A stretch of 64,000 bases of DNA from Harmothoe impar (lineage: Eukaryota; Annelida; Polychaeta; Phyllodocida; Polynoidae). The notes under the pieces are model-generated. The model was not told the origin of the DNA. It saw only the letters and a program-made list of their open reading frames with translations, and did no database searches. The position numbers were made by a program, and so were the translations under genes. Numbering within the stretch: the stretch's first letter is position 1; each line of letters begins with the position of its first letter. The stretch spans positions 40,578,976 through 40,642,975 of the forward strand of contig OX381718.1 in assembly GCA_947462335.1 (NCBI GenBank), in the 5' to 3' direction. This document shows positions 10,201 through 38,982 of the stretch, piece after piece.

Positions 10201-12834
10201 CCTTTCCGTGACCTTGTCACTGGTAGTGCATTAGCTCTGCACAGAGTTATCATGCCGTCACCATTGATTCTATTCTACTGGTGGCTTAGAGAAATGCCTC
10301 ATTTGTGAGCAGGTCCCAGCAACATAAGAAATACTCAGACGTTACCAAATATCCCCACAGGGCCAGTATTGCTGCCGTCAGCAGATTTGCACATGCATGT
10401 GTTTTCCCACTGTTGAAAGTACATACATGTAGTATAGGGGCACAGGCTATTGTGAAAAGGTGTGAATGCTGTGCTGGGTCACACTGAGGGGATGGGGGGG
10501 GGGGGTGGGATGGTCCCATGGTCACTTGGGGAGGTGTGTGTAGTCTAGCTCCTGGGTACCACCAAACTGGTGCTAGGGAGATATGTTTCTCAACTGAATG
10601 GGATTTTTATTTTGATATTACTCTGTTACTCAATATGGTAGATGTTAGATATTTTGGATTCGACTAGGGCATGAATATATCTAGTGAGATAGATATGTGA
10701 ATTTTTTCCCAAAGTTGATGAAAAAATCCTAAATGAGATTCAGTGGCAACTTTTGCTAGTTTTCATGACCCAGTCATAATAGGAGTCAATTTAAACAACT
10801 TGACAACTAACATGCATATATATTGGACACTTATTATTATAGCAGGAGTATCAGTTCAGGCCAGATGCTCAAATAACTTGATTTATTTGTGATTTAAAAT
10901 TACAAGTCTGTGCTGTAGTCAGATCTGCTGACAGAGGTAGTTTTGCTGACCAGACCAGAGGCATAATATGCCCCTGTCTGCACTACTGGCAACGTCGGGG
11001 TTCCCTGTGTTAGCTGAGACCTGGTGAGGTATTGATCGACTTACCAATTGAAAGTGACAATAAATTCTCATAGATCAACATAATATTACCAATCCTATCT
11101 CTAGAGAATTTAGTAAAGTTGTTTTGATTGCCATGAATATGTACCGTAAAACCTCGCTTATAGGTCGACCTCACTTTATATAGGTCGGATTGCAATTTTT
11201 GAGGAAAAAAGTCGACCTATAGTCAAATACAATGAACTTTTTGGAAAACTCCACTTATAGGTCGAATTGGAGTTTGAGAATTTTTAGGGGGCTAGACCCC
11301 ACCCAAGACCCCCCTAAAGCACCCTTTATCTGGCCAAATTGAGTATTATTTATGATATTCTGCCCTTATTACGACAACCCCCTACTTGTAGAGAAACAAG
11401 CAGGTCTTATTGGGGGAAAGAATCCTCAAAAAAAGGTGTATTTTACAGTATTAAGAATTAATATTTTTAGGCCCCCAAAAACTTTATACTTTTTCAAAAC
11501 CTCACTTATAAGTCGAATTGGACTTTTGAGGTAAAAAATCGACTTATAGCAAAAGGAAATCCCAAATAAAAATCGACCTATAAGCGAGGTTTTATCATGA
11601 TAAAATTAGTTCATGAATAATTTCTGTGCTATGATTAAAACACTTCAATTTAATTTGCACAGCGACATAAAAAGGTGAAAGTCTAATTGTATTCCAGAAC
11701 GGATAAACTGATTGATTTTTTAATTTTTTTTTCTCCCAGGCTAAAGACATACCTACAAACTTGCAAGAGAATGTCGTTGTCAAGGTGGGAGATGGGGCAT
11801 GTGAGAAGAAAGACGTGTACGTCAATGAGATAGTATGCTATGCACCTAAGCGGAGGCCCATGGGTGGCGTTGACAGTATAGGACGCTCTACTATTGTGGT
11901 AAGTAGAGCATGAGGGGCATGTTCAATACTGCAAGACTTCGTGTTATGTTTGTCCCGTGTTATTTTAAATATTAATTTCATGATCTAAAGGGAGATTTTT
12001 GTTGTTGGAAAAGTTGGCTGTGAGAGCGCTTTCTGACTGTTCAAGTTAATGCATAGATGATCGAGAAAATTTCAAATATTGTGACTTTCATGACTTATCC
12101 TATACCAACTAATTATCATGAGAAAAAATTAGATTACACTTTTGACTCCCCTGTCATTTTAATACCGAGATTGTTTTTGACTCTGAAGTTGAGCTGGTTA
12201 AGCCTGGACAAGAATGTGGGCCTCAATTTTGACTCCACTGTCAATTTTGACTCAGCTGTCAATTTTAACTATGCTATCAATTTTGATTCTGCTGTCAATT
12301 TTGAGTGCTGTCAAATTTGACTCCACTATCAAATTTGACTCAACAGTCAATTTTGACTCATGCATCAATGAAGTATCCTTATTTCATTTTCCATGGTATC
12401 CACCGCAGGTTGAGATCGGCTACCTGGACAATAGTGTAGGCCTCATGAAATACCAGCACAACCTTTGGGAGTATCCGCCTGGCCGGGCTGGCATCCTCGG
12501 AGGCTCCGGAGGACTTCTCTTCATCATCATAGTCATCATTATCTGCTGTGTTTGTCGACCCAAGCGGAGGAGGAAGAGCAAGCCACCGCCCTACTCCTCC
12601 ATCGACCAACACCAGCAGAGGCCTCCGAGGAGCTCACATGGTTCCTATGCCTCGTATCATAGCGCTTTCGATGGACAGAGTATGCACTCTATTAAGTTTG
12701 ATACAGCGAGGCGGTTTGACTCTGCCCGTGGGAGTATCGCGGCGGGACGGGTTAACGGGTCCATGTCGTCCAAGTTTAGTCACCGCTCTGATAGGCGCAG
12801 TATCAGTGGTATCGGGGAAAATGACATGGTGTAA
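89..12834 (+). CDS. Plexin-like single-pass receptor with EGF, Cys-rich and IPT/TIG domains; 3' thirteen exons (5' end outside window)
   Basis: Exons read from GT-AG sites: 89-205, 1088-1210, 1757-1859, 2851-2909, 3448-3603, 3918-4073, 5051-5164, 6911-7055, 7675-7848, 8613-8718, 9065-9484, 11740-11898, 12409-12834. Every junction phase agrees, and the sum is 752 codons including the stop. Order: two EGF-like modules, cysteine-rich repeats, a canonical EGF, IPT/TIG domains, then GLLFIIIVIIICCVC as the TM helix (about residue 638-659) and a tail of about 90 residues containing PPPY and ending NDMV. The stretch from VVMDGV through the last IPT to the TM resembles the membrane-proximal part of plexins (family knowledge), but the tail is far too short for the plexin RasGAP region. 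Likely role (inference): cell-surface adhesion or guidance receptor. The first exon begins in phase 1, so at least one upstream exon, including the signal peptide, is missing. No exact orthologue recognised. Confidence 0.85.
1757..4073 (+). CDS. Cysteine-rich GCC2/GCC3 (ephrin-receptor-like or TNFR-like) exons
   Basis: Four exons (1757-1859, 2851-2909, 3448-3603, 3918-4073) encode repeated units of the form C-x-P-x-G-x-Y...C-x-x-C-P-x-G-x-T-T...C, for example CPLGTYW, CPNGQTTAQVG, CPIGTYKD, CPDGQTTSVRG, CELGTYSTVG, CPAGRTTLNLG. This is the signature of the GCC2/GCC3 or TNFR-like module found in multi-EGF extracellular proteins. The first unit is split over two exons (phase 2 join); the next two units occupy one 156-bp exon each, pointing to exon duplication. 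The intervening introns have no other coding signal. Confidence 0.75.
2217..2405 (+). repeat. Truncated copy of the 39.9-40.25 kb inverted-repeat element
   Basis: The stretch GAACTTGGATCACGAAGCCG, CTGATGGGATTTTCGGCAT and, farther on, the TGCTGACTGGTAAACGCTCAGCATTAG block align in the same order with the element at 39,895-40,255, with scattered differences. The right terminal repeat is absent, so this is a 3'-truncated relative. Confidence 0.5.
4125..4319. mobile_element. 195-bp MITE with TA flanks (mariner-like)
   Basis: The left end CCGTATCCGCCTGTTTTAG and the right end CTAAAACTGGTGGATACAG are imperfect inverted complements. Each end abuts TA (4123-4124 and 4320-4321), the target duplication of Tc1/mariner/pogo elements. 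The element is too short to encode a transposase. Interior tracts TTTTAGCGCA and TATAAGCGCAGG are also mutually inverted. Confidence 0.6.
5051..5164 (+). CDS. Canonical EGF-like exon
   Basis: The exon follows CCCCTTTCAG and ends TACAG|GTGAGG. Its 38 codons carry six cysteines in EGF order, ending CVCLTGFTGPFC, the typical C-x-C-x5-G-x2-C end. Phase 1-1. It joins the cysteine-rich block to the IPT/TIG block. Confidence 0.8.
5165..6910 (+). other. Large intron: short foldback element and diverged minisatellite
   Basis: This 1.75-kb intron holds the 5,545-5,652 foldback element. From about 5,900 to 6,115 it has a degenerate repeat built on GAGTCAAGCATTGYCAG and GAGTCTAGTATT, irregularly spaced at about 30-55 bp. 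The rest is AT-rich, with no coding signal seen. Confidence 0.5.
5545..5652. mobile_element. Short foldback/MITE with CCCAGTGGGCA ends
   Basis: CCCAGTGGGCA at 5545-5555 is repeated as TGCCCACTGGG at 5642-5652. The interior is also largely self-complementary (AACATTGA and TCAATGTT motifs), so most of the 108 bp can fold on itself. The target duplication is unclear. It lies in the intron between the last EGF exon and the first IPT exon. Confidence 0.55.
6911..11898 (+). CDS. IPT/TIG-domain exons, plexin-like membrane-proximal region
   Basis: Five exons. 6911-7055 begins a TIG fold (IIPRMGPVAGGTSVTITGVNF, then VQFGTFPC). 7675-7848 finishes it (IVCTTSAV...YELRITWNDGV). 8613-8718 starts a second (GGTIATITGFNL...LLFGPDY). 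9065-9484 holds CRNVTADQMICPYP, a polybasic RRRR|S site (about residue 458-461) that fits a furin-type cleavage consensus, VVVMDGVRVNY and DPTIEKFDE. 11740-11898 encodes ENVVVKVGDGACEKKDVYVN and VCYAPKRRP. The GxxVTITGxNF and VxxGxxxC motifs are IPT/TIG hallmarks, and the VMDGV...DP arrangement recalls plexins. Convertase cleavage of the ectodomain is known for some plexins; here it is inference. Confidence 0.75.
7056..9064 (+). other. Introns between the IPT exons (7056-7674, 7849-8612, 8719-9064)
   Basis: These stretches are AT-rich, with a G-run near 7,200-7,215 and a C-run (9,043-9,053) just before the acceptor of exon 9065-9484. No open reading frame with splice support or conserved motif is visible outside the annotated exons. 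Confidence 0.45.
9516..9722. mobile_element. 207-bp MITE with TA duplication
   Basis: CTGTAAACGTAT at 9516 is mirrored by ATACGTTTACAG ending at 9722. Both are flanked by TA (9514-9515, 9723-9724). The interior repeats TTTTCGCG and CGCGAAAA in opposite orientations. Size, TA target and the CNGT-like start suit a mariner-type MITE. It sits 31 bp downstream of the exon ending at 9484. Confidence 0.7.
9725..11143 (+). other. Intron interior: possible SINE-like segment, G-tract, no exon seen
   Basis: Near 10,150-10,200 there is GGGTTCGATCCCCAG, a good RNA polymerase III box B, after a stretch rich in CGCATGCAGCGC. This may be a tRNA-derived SINE, but I do not see a clear box A or tail. A G9-10 run lies at about 10,495-10,505. 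The rest is AT-rich without coding potential. Confidence 0.35.
11144..11598. mobile_element. MITE with AAAACCTCGCTTATAGGTCG inverted ends
   Basis: TAAAACCTCGCTTATAGGTC near 11,147 is mirrored by GACCTATAAGCGAGGTTTTA ending near 11,594. The motifs TTATAGGTCGA and TCGACCTATA recur inside (11,163, 11,211, 11,256, 11,510, 11,540). The left end is preceded by TA at 11,142-11,143. This resembles pogo/Tigger-type MITEs. No transposase is present. Confidence 0.65.
12221..12366. repeat. Minisatellite of about 15 bp in the last intron
   Basis: Around nine diverged copies of (C/A)TGTCAATTTTGACTC, alternating with CTATCAAATTTGACT. The core TCAATTTTGA and TCAAATTTGA halves are close to palindromic. It keeps an open frame by chance (Leu/Ser/Ile-rich), but it ends before the acceptor at 12,408 and is intronic. 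Confidence 0.7.
12409..12834 (+). CDS. Last coding exon: TM helix and short cytoplasmic tail
   Basis: The exon follows ATCCACCGCAG and ends with TAA after ENDMV. It starts with VEIGYLDNSVGLMKY (end of the last IPT strand), then a glycine-rich turn, a 20-22 residue hydrophobic helix, a stop-transfer cluster (CRPKRRRKSK) and a Ser/Arg-rich tail. The tail carries PPPY, a WW-domain ligand type, and a C-terminal D-M-V that could be a class III PDZ ligand. No kinase, RasGAP or ITAM-like pattern is visible. Confidence 0.8.
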   Translation, partial: VEIGYLDNSVGLMKYQHNLWEYPPGRAGILGGSGGLLFIIIVIIICCVCRPKRRRKSKPPPYSSIDQHQQRPPRSSHGSYASYHSAFDGQSMHSIKFDTARRFDSARGSIAAGRVNGSMSSKFSHRSDRRSISGIGENDMV

Positions 12835-14451
12835 GATGTTTAACCCTTTAAGGATTGGTGAAAGGAAACATTTGATGTCATGATGCTGGCGAGTGTGTTA
12901 GGCTAGATAGTCTCAACATTGCAAGATAGACTCAAGATACTATGGTTGTGTGACTACCTTGCAACCCTCAGGCTAGATAGTCTCAAAATTGCGAGATAGT
13001 CTCAAAACACACGTCAGGCTAGATAGTCTCAAAACTTTGAGACTATCTAGCAGCCCTCAGGCTTGTCAGCATTCACACATTATGCTAACAAAAGGCATAA
13101 TGCATCAAAGCATAATGTGGTCCTCAAAGGGTTAGGTATGGTGTAGGGGGTGTTTATTTGTGTACATAGATGTGGAAGCCATTAGTTAATTAGTAAGGAA
13201 CTTTTGCATTTTCCAAAGGGCCTCGAAGCTTTTCACAGAACCAGACAATTTGGTTATTTTGAGATTTAAGGGCAATATTGTAAATAACTGTGGAGAAGAT
13301 GATAAGAGTGAGATTTTGTTGTAATCTTGGATGATTAGGCCACAACCACAATACAGTGGTCTTAATCTTTCCAAATTTTATAATAAATGGAAGTATATAT
13401 TTATTATCGTAACTCTACATTTGTAGAAGGGTGGAAAGATACATTCACAAGCACAATACTTAGAGTCCTGATTGATGTTTACTAATACCATACAGTCTGT
13501 GCAAACAGAAATGCATAATATGGAAGGCAAACTATCTGCTATAATAACTATAATTATTATGTCCATGTTGTAGATATTGAAGGATAAATGTCTCAGGTCT
13601 GACACATTTTTTGCCCCTTTGTTATGATTGGTTGTACAGTTTCCTGATGCAGGGTATTATAATACTCTTTTTCTGCTATACTAGATGCAACTAATGTTAC
13701 ATTAGGATTCTCTATAATTATCATATCTGGATGCTCTATATTATTTACATCACATAATTATGTTTTTTTTTTCATGTACTATTGATTTGTCTATTAAGTT
13801 TACTCAATCTAGAAATAATTGCGATATATTTTCTGCTATAAATACTTCAATGAAGGAGTTGTTAGACATATATACAGGTATTCATACCAGTGATGCTATA
13901 ATCAGATGTACTGGGAGAGATGTGAATATATGATTTTAAGAATGTTATTGTTACGTGGATTTATAAATCTATACGTTAATCGCAACTAAGCTGATAACTG
14001 TTATACTACTGGAGTTAATACATGTGGTGCAATGTTGTCTGTTGCAATATAAAAGTCGCGAAAAACTTGTTGTATCTATGATATGCATATTCATACAATC
14101 AAGCATAATACCATTAAATGCTATGAACCAATAATATTCTTACAAAAGTATACTCCATTATTCCCCACATATATAACAGATGTAAGGCTGGGCCTTTTAC
14201 CTATACACATAATGCAGTCAGAAGCAAGTCATAGGAATAATTCATGTCATCTCTAAGTGCTATATGAAATGATGAGATAACTGACATATTCAGTGCTACG
14301 CAAAGTGAAGATACAAAGTTAACTTGATAAGTGAGGTCCACAATCTTTTATGTGTAGAGTTTTTCCTGCAAGACTAGCCATTCTGAATGCAATAATACAT
14401 ACCTCATAATCATGTGTATGTATAGAGTATATGTGAGAACTAATAAACCAC
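12835..14451 (+). other. 3' UTR and downstream intergenic region of the receptor gene
   Basis: AT-rich sequence without coding signal. At 12,902-13,051 the motif GCTAGATAGTCTCAAAA occurs repeatedly, once as a near-perfect palindrome (13,018-13,051) able to form a hairpin of about 16 bp. Several AATAAA-like signals exist but none can be assigned as the polyadenylation site. Confidence 0.45.
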
Positions 14452-14454
14452 TTG

Positions 14455-17400
14455 CACTGCACGAGTTTTGGGTTTTACATCATGTAAAGTCCAAGTAAAT
14501 CGGTGTAAATCTCTTTGGGATTTTGCGCAAAGATGGTGATTGAGATTTACACTAATTTACCTGGTATTTACATCAATTGATATTTACATGGATTTACCCC
14601 TCTGTAATTTCCAAGTAAAATTTAATGTAAACGTGTGCAAATATCATTGTAAATCTATGCAAAGATAAAGACCAAGATTTACACCAATTTACCTGACATT
14701 TACATGAGTTGATATTTACATACATTTACCCCTTTTGTAATGTGTACCCTTATCAGGTTAGGCGGCATGCAGGCTGGGTAAAGGGTCAACCCAGACCACC
14801 CTGACGCCACAAGGGGTTGTTGGAGGGGGGGGGGGGTTCTCAGACCAGAGGCCTTAAAAAGAGTATAATAACGGGTTAAGGGTCCCCTAGCTCCCCTGGT
14901 TAGTATCACAGGTTTTAACCCCCCAAAGGGCCTCAGAATAATGTATAGTGAACCAAAGGGAACACATACCCGGCATATGTGATTGCGAACCTTGTCCTAC
15001 CTATGTGACCATTACCCGGACTGTTGGACCCTTCTCTGGCCTATGGTCCTGTGCACATCTTACATGGCTTATGATTCATCATGCTAATCAAAACCTAACG
15101 ATCCACATACCATCTCTACGGAATGGAATAACCCTTCAGAACCATTACTAAAGTCACCATGACACTTTGCCATGATAAATACAGTTTTCTACAGTATTTT
15201 CCGCACACCTTTATGCTAAAGCACAGGTGTAATTGCTATCAGAGGAGAAAATGAAAAATATGTTCATAATGCTAACAATGCATGGAATTATGTTGTATAA
15301 TTATTAACGTATTATTCATAATATTGAATAAATCTATCATTTTAGCCACCCCCTGTCACCCCCATGTCAACCCCAAAGAGACAGGCCCGTCTGGAGCAAG
15401 CTATGACTGCGCCACAATGCCGCTTATTGTGAGTGGGTGCAGGTGTGACCATAAGCCAATAGGCCCCTTGAATGAGTATCAAATACACTGTATTATGCTC
15501 TGCCAGGATATGTCTCTATTGCTCCGTAAGAGGGTAATTCTTATACTATGGTCGCATATACATATCATTGTAAATTAAGACAGTGAAGAGAACATAGCTA
15601 TATGCACTCTCACACAGTCATCAATATCGTTTTTCACCCCCCCCCCCCCCCCACACAAACACACACACTCTGTACTGTGCCCACACCTGTGAGTGAATGC
15701 TGCCACCACAGTGCATCAGGTAACAATAGAGGTGCGACTGGGCATCCCGTTTTGGCCCAGACACCCTGTCTACCTCTATGCACTTAAACAATGGGTAGTG
15801 TGTGACCTATATACATACACCAGCCAATGAGGACGCTTCTACAGAAGTCAGGTTATCATTTTAAAGCAGTCAGCCGTTGGAAACGGACACATGTGCAGGT
15901 CCTGGTCATAGTCCTATCCTATACACATGGTGAGTACTTTCATGCATAAGTGGCTGTAATGTAAAGTTAATCCCGAATAGTAGTATAGGTATGAACGTAT
16001 ACTATTGATATGAAAAGGTAACATTGAGAATATAATATGAAGTAGAAGGTTCCAATTGTGTAATTAATTACTGGTTTATTTAGAAATATTCATAACGTTC
16101 TATTCCCTATTTGCGTTTTCTTCCTTGCAATAACTTAATATATTTGCATGTATTCTATTACAGAACCCCACAAGTACACAATCAAACAAGCAGCAAATCC
16201 GATATTATCACCAACCCTGTGCCGCAATAAATAATGAACACTGTTTTAGTTTACAATTTGGATTGAACTAAAGTGTGTATGGCCTCTAGTAATTACACTT
16301 TGGTAGTAGTAATAACTCATCCTCTGATACTCTGTAAAATTAAAATTGATTACATTTGCGACCTTGATATGAATATTATAAACTATTATTTATTTGCTAA
16401 TGTTTCTCATAACCGCTCTATGTTTCATTTTGTACTATAACAGGTTGCAATATTTTATCATGTAGTGGAGCACCTTTCTAGCTCCCTCTTCACTCCCTAA
16501 GTTTACCTCAAACCCTCTCTCTACATCATGACGAGTCACTCTACATGCATAACTGTTGTTGTTTGTTATTTGCAGTTAATCAGATCTTTGTCCCTGTACC
16601 TGGGACGGACCGCTGCCCCAGGGGGCGGACCCCTGCCCCAGGGGGCGGACCCCTGCCCCAGGGGGCGGACCCCTGCCCCAGTGGCCCCAGGGGGCGGACC
16701 CCTGCCCCAGGGGGCGGACCCCTGCCCCAGGGGGCGGACCCCTGCCCCAGGGGGCGGACCCCTGCCCCAGGGGACGGACCCCTGCCCCTGGGGGCGGACC
16801 CCTGCCCCAGGGGACGGACCCCTGCCCCAGGGGGCGGACCCCTGCCCCTGGGGCCGGACCCCTGCCCCTGGGGTGCAGACCCCTCCAAAAATGATGCTTC
16901 AATTTATGAGAAATGAATAAATATGAGTATTCCCAACCCCTAAATCGATGATCCCACCAAAATGTACAATGTTTTAGCCATTTCGGAAGCTGTAAAGTTC
17001 TGTGTACACTACAAAGATTTACAGCTATTTACACTGATGTAATGGTCAAATTTGCACAGATTTACTCTGGAGTAAAGGTTAAATTTACAAAGATTTACAG
17101 CCATTTACACTGATGTCATGGTCAAATTTACAAAGATTTACAGCCATTTACGCTGTCGTAACGGTTGAATTTACAAAGATTTACAGCTATTTACACTGTT
17201 GTAATGGTCAAATTTACAAAGATTTACAGCCATTTACACTGATGTAATGGTCAAATTTACAAAGATGTACAGCTGTTTACAATGTTCTAATGGTCAAATT
17301 TACAAAGATTTACAGCTATTTACAATGTTGTAAAGATGATAATTACAGAGAATTACCAGCATTTCCTCAGGGCGCAAATACAGCCATTACGAGCTTTGAT

Positions 17401-17552
17401 CAGGGTGTAAACACTATACAAAGATCGATCTTGATCACCTTTACATTTGGGGGAAATTCCATTGTAAATCTCTGTAATGGTCTGTAATTGCCTGTAAAAT
17501 CGGCCTTTACACAAAATGTAAAGCCTATGTAAATCCCAAAGCTTGTGCAGTG
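14455..17552. mobile_element. Non-autonomous CACTA/EnSpm-like DNA transposon, 3.1 kb
   Basis: The left end CACTGCACGAGTTTTGGG and the right end CCCAAAGCTTGTGCAGTG are imperfect inverted complements. TTG flanks both sides (14,452-14,454 and 17,553-17,555), a 3-bp target duplication. CACT(A/G) ends plus a 3-bp duplication define the CACTA/EnSpm group. Both ends carry dense subterminal repeats of TTTACA-type motifs: 14,475-14,740 as GATTTACACCAATTTACC-like units, and 17,005-17,520 as AAAGATTTACAGCCATTTAC-like units. This is also typical of the group. Internal ORFs are short and resemble no transposase. Confidence 0.75.
16606..16872. repeat. GC-rich minisatellite (GGGGGCGGACCCCTGCCCCA units) inside the CACTA-like element
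   Basis: About thirteen copies of a 20-bp unit, with GGGGACGG, CTGGGGGC and one short spacer variant. The unit is almost its own reverse complement (CCCCAGGGG), so four reading frames stay open as Pro/Gly/Ala-rich ORFs on both strands. These are composition artefacts, not genes. The array contrasts sharply with its AT-rich surroundings. Confidence 0.85.
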
Positions 17553-17555
17553 TTG

Positions 17556-20477
17556 GTACACATGTGCATTATAATATTTGATATATAAAAACGGTCAGTA
17601 CTCGCTGATCTGTATAAATGATTCATCAAAAACTTTATATAATGTCTTACTTATAAATCCCCAGATAGGATTTATGAGGTTGTTGCGGTTGTCGTATGAA
17701 TATAATGTATGTCGTATGTAATATAACGCACAGAAAATGGTTGTGCACTAATTATGAGTGAGAGGTAAGACTAACCTGTGATATTAATACACCCAGTCAC
17801 TGTACTATGATGTATAATCTAGCATAGAATGCTTTTCAGACTACAATAATGATAATAATGGTATATAGTTTCAGGGTCCCATATCTCTGATCAGTAACAT
17901 ATTTGACTGAGTATTTTCATTGCCTATCATGAGGTATCCATACCCACTGACATATATCTTCTGCTATAAAGTGTGCCCATGTGTATACAATATCTCTCTT
18001 TGGGTTTACTGAAATGACATTTATTTTATAACAGAATCGATAATCATTACCATTGGGTGATGAATTATACAGATCTTTTCAATAAATCTGAACCATTTTA
18101 ATTCCCTTGGTTATTTGATTATGTGTTACCGTTAGTTCATTGAATTAGCATAGAATTACTAGCTCCATCTTCCATTATCAACCAGCTACACCATTGAACA
18201 TTGAAAGTACTGGAATATACATAGTAGACAAACCTGCAACTGTTCAAAGTACTTGAGACAACCTTAAAGACAAAACATGTATCCCTGAAAGGCACATATA
18301 GTTCAGTAAAATAATATACAACACAATATAAGTAATCAACCGCAGTTTGGCATTTCTACTGTTGTATCATTTAATACAACATCCGGTCAAGATATCACAT
18401 GACTTCCGCCTTGATGAGCATTAAATTTTACTCACTATACCCTGCCCAGACCTATTGGTCTAAACTCCTATGTCCTGATCATCTAGACTCCTAATTAAAG
18501 GAAACCCGGCTGGATCAGAAACTTTTACACTGTACCATATCCATTAGAACAACAGCATACAATTATGGTATTTTAGGTCTGTTTTTTTAACAAACAGGGG
18601 ATTGGGAATATTTCCACGAGCACGCCATAATTTCCTCAGAAATGTTGTTCTATCCCCACCCCCTCTCGAAGGGCCCTAATTAATTTGGCCCCCTGCCCAA
18701 ATTCACCGTTGTTTAAAATGAGATTTACCTTAGGAAGAGGATGACAAACCCTCACCTATTTCGATCAAGAGAGAGAGAGGGGAGAATGAGGTAATAAATT
18801 GTGTATGTATACATTGCTGGATGTGCTCTTGGACTCCTGGAAATTACATTTCCGACACTTTACTGGAACTATACATAATATGCATGTGGCTCACCATGTA
18901 AAATGTATGATTGGACCATAACTATTCTTAACACCAGTTACATAGTCTGCCCATGTTTACCTTAGTGAGGTGCGTTGTCTGAATTGTATCGACTTTATTC
19001 CTGTGCTGCGCCAATATGATAATTAGTGACTAGTACCACTACATATAACACACTTTAACTGCATTTTGGAAGCCCCATAAAATGTGTACGACCAACGTCA
19101 AAAGTGTCAAGGTTCTTTGAATATGCGATTCGTCATACTACTTCCAGATATGGATCCTGTCCGCAGTAGTGTGTGCAGTCGGCCATCAACTATTTATATC
19201 AATAGACCATACTACTGACACAAACTCAATCAATGAAGCATGAGTACCTAGAGTTGCTGGGTTACAGACCAAAGACAGCCCAGGAACTATGGCTGTTGAT
19301 TAGAACAATAGGCCCTAAAGTATCCTAACGTACGGTACTGATTTTATGCATATAATGCTGACCCTAGGGCTTGGTAAATTCCTGACGAGTTGGCATGAAG
19401 TATTATTGCCTTTCAGCAACATGCCATTCATTTAATTGTCCTCTGTAAGAGATAATGCGTCTTCATAAAGTAATTGCTTACGATTTGAATATTGAGTTTA
19501 AATCAAGTTTATTGCATAAAACCATAGGCCTACAAATCTTTTATCTTCACATATTGTGCCGGCATAAACTTCTAATAAACATCTAATACCATAGCGGAAA
19601 TCCTAGCAATATCCTTGTCATGCATGATGATTGCATAATCACCCATCGCGTTGATCCTATTTTAAGCAAATTTCATTGTTGTCAAGAACAATTTGATTGA
19701 AAGCTCATGCCTATAGTACAAGTCATATTTATAGGGACAAATAACAGACTATGCTAAAAGGAGAGAACAATGTATATATGTTGCTCTCTGGAAAAGATGA
19801 AGGCTTATTGAGGCAAAACGGATGGTTCACTGCAATACATGATGCATCAATTCAAAACAACGATTTTAACTGTAGTTGTAAAGGAAAAAAACAACTACCC
19901 ACAAAACCATCTCAGTTTCTCTTGTAAATGTTGCATAGTGAATATTAATAATCTTACTAGACTCTCCTACATCTGGCAGAGCATAAAGCCATAATCTTGA
20001 ATACACATGTGATAAGAGTTTTTAGCACACATAAATGGAACAATAATTATTATCAACAGTACAATGAAAGTGGTTTCTCTAACACATATATCATGGTCTT
20101 ATGTTACATGAAACAGGTCCTCATTACATCCCCAAAAAAGCAAGCAATCGTTTGCACCAACACCCAAAACTGATGCTAAAAGTCTAACCATCACTTATGA
20201 AACAATCCATCATCAATCGCATATAATTAAAATGTGTAAATCCGTATGATGTTCATCTCCATGGTAGTCCATTTAGACATGTTTTTATATGTTTCCCTTT
20301 TCTTTAGTCTTAAAGGTCAACTATCATAGTTTAAGTGTCTGACGACCTTTTTATGTATTTGTTATCCTCTTCCTAAATTCTGTTTCTTCATCTTGATATA
20401 TCCTGTTATTTAATCTGATATACGAGTAGATTATAATAGAGGTTGCAGACATCTTTCTGCGAGTAATACCCGGTATC
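17556..20477. other. Intergenic AT-rich region between the two convergent genes
   Basis: No ORF with domain content, no splice-supported exon and no clear terminal repeats were found. It has a C-rich patch at 18,655-18,700 and a short GAGAGAGAG run near 18,770. It may contain old unrecognised repeats. Confidence 0.4.
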
Positions 20478-20611
20478 TCTCAGTGAGTCCAATCCCTCCA
20501 ATTATTCCATATAATCAAAAGCTATGGCCAATATGGCTTATTTGACTTTATCAAAAGCAGCTAAAACTTTTGTTTTTTTAAAGAATGTATGTATCTCTCC
20601 ATTAACTGATC

Positions 20612-20797
20612 AGATTACAAAAATCGATATCGCATATGGCAACATCCAGCGCACCATCTGGGAACACCTTGACATACAGATGGCAGAGACCAGCACATCT
20701 ACAATTGTAACTTTTCCCAGACACATTTTTACACTTTAACAGAGGGCCTGACAATTGACAAGAGGCTGTAGGCGCACTAGCATCAGTCGATGTAAGT
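20612..20797 (-). CDS. Possible alternative terminal exon (duplicate of the last exon)
   Basis: Read on the minus strand, this duplicate keeps an open frame matching the true last exon (SCQLSGPLLKCKNVSGKSYN, CHLYVKVFPDG, AICDIDF), with six cysteines preserved, and ends ICDIDFCNLIS before TAA. Two residues near TSV are missing relative to the other copy. I see no strong splice acceptor directly before it, so it may be a recent non-functional duplicate or an alternative 3' end. Confidence 0.4.
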
Positions 20798-20936
20798 TTT
20801 CTCAGTGAGTTTTCCTACAATAATATCACATAATCCAAAACTTGGCCTGATAGGGGCTTATTTGACTTTCTCAAAAACAGGTAAAATGCATTCTTTTCTT
20901 AAAGAATATATGTATTCCTCTGTTAACTGATCAGAT

Positions 20937-38982
<18,046 letters not shown>

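Noticed and set aside
12214..12408. Upstream extension of the last receptor exon in frame
   Set aside because: The stretch is a minisatellite; a clear acceptor at 12,408 joins in phase with the preceding exon.
16528..16920. Overlapping Pro/Gly/Ala-rich ORFs on both strands
   Set aside because: They are products of a nearly self-complementary GC minisatellite without stops; not conserved protein sequence.
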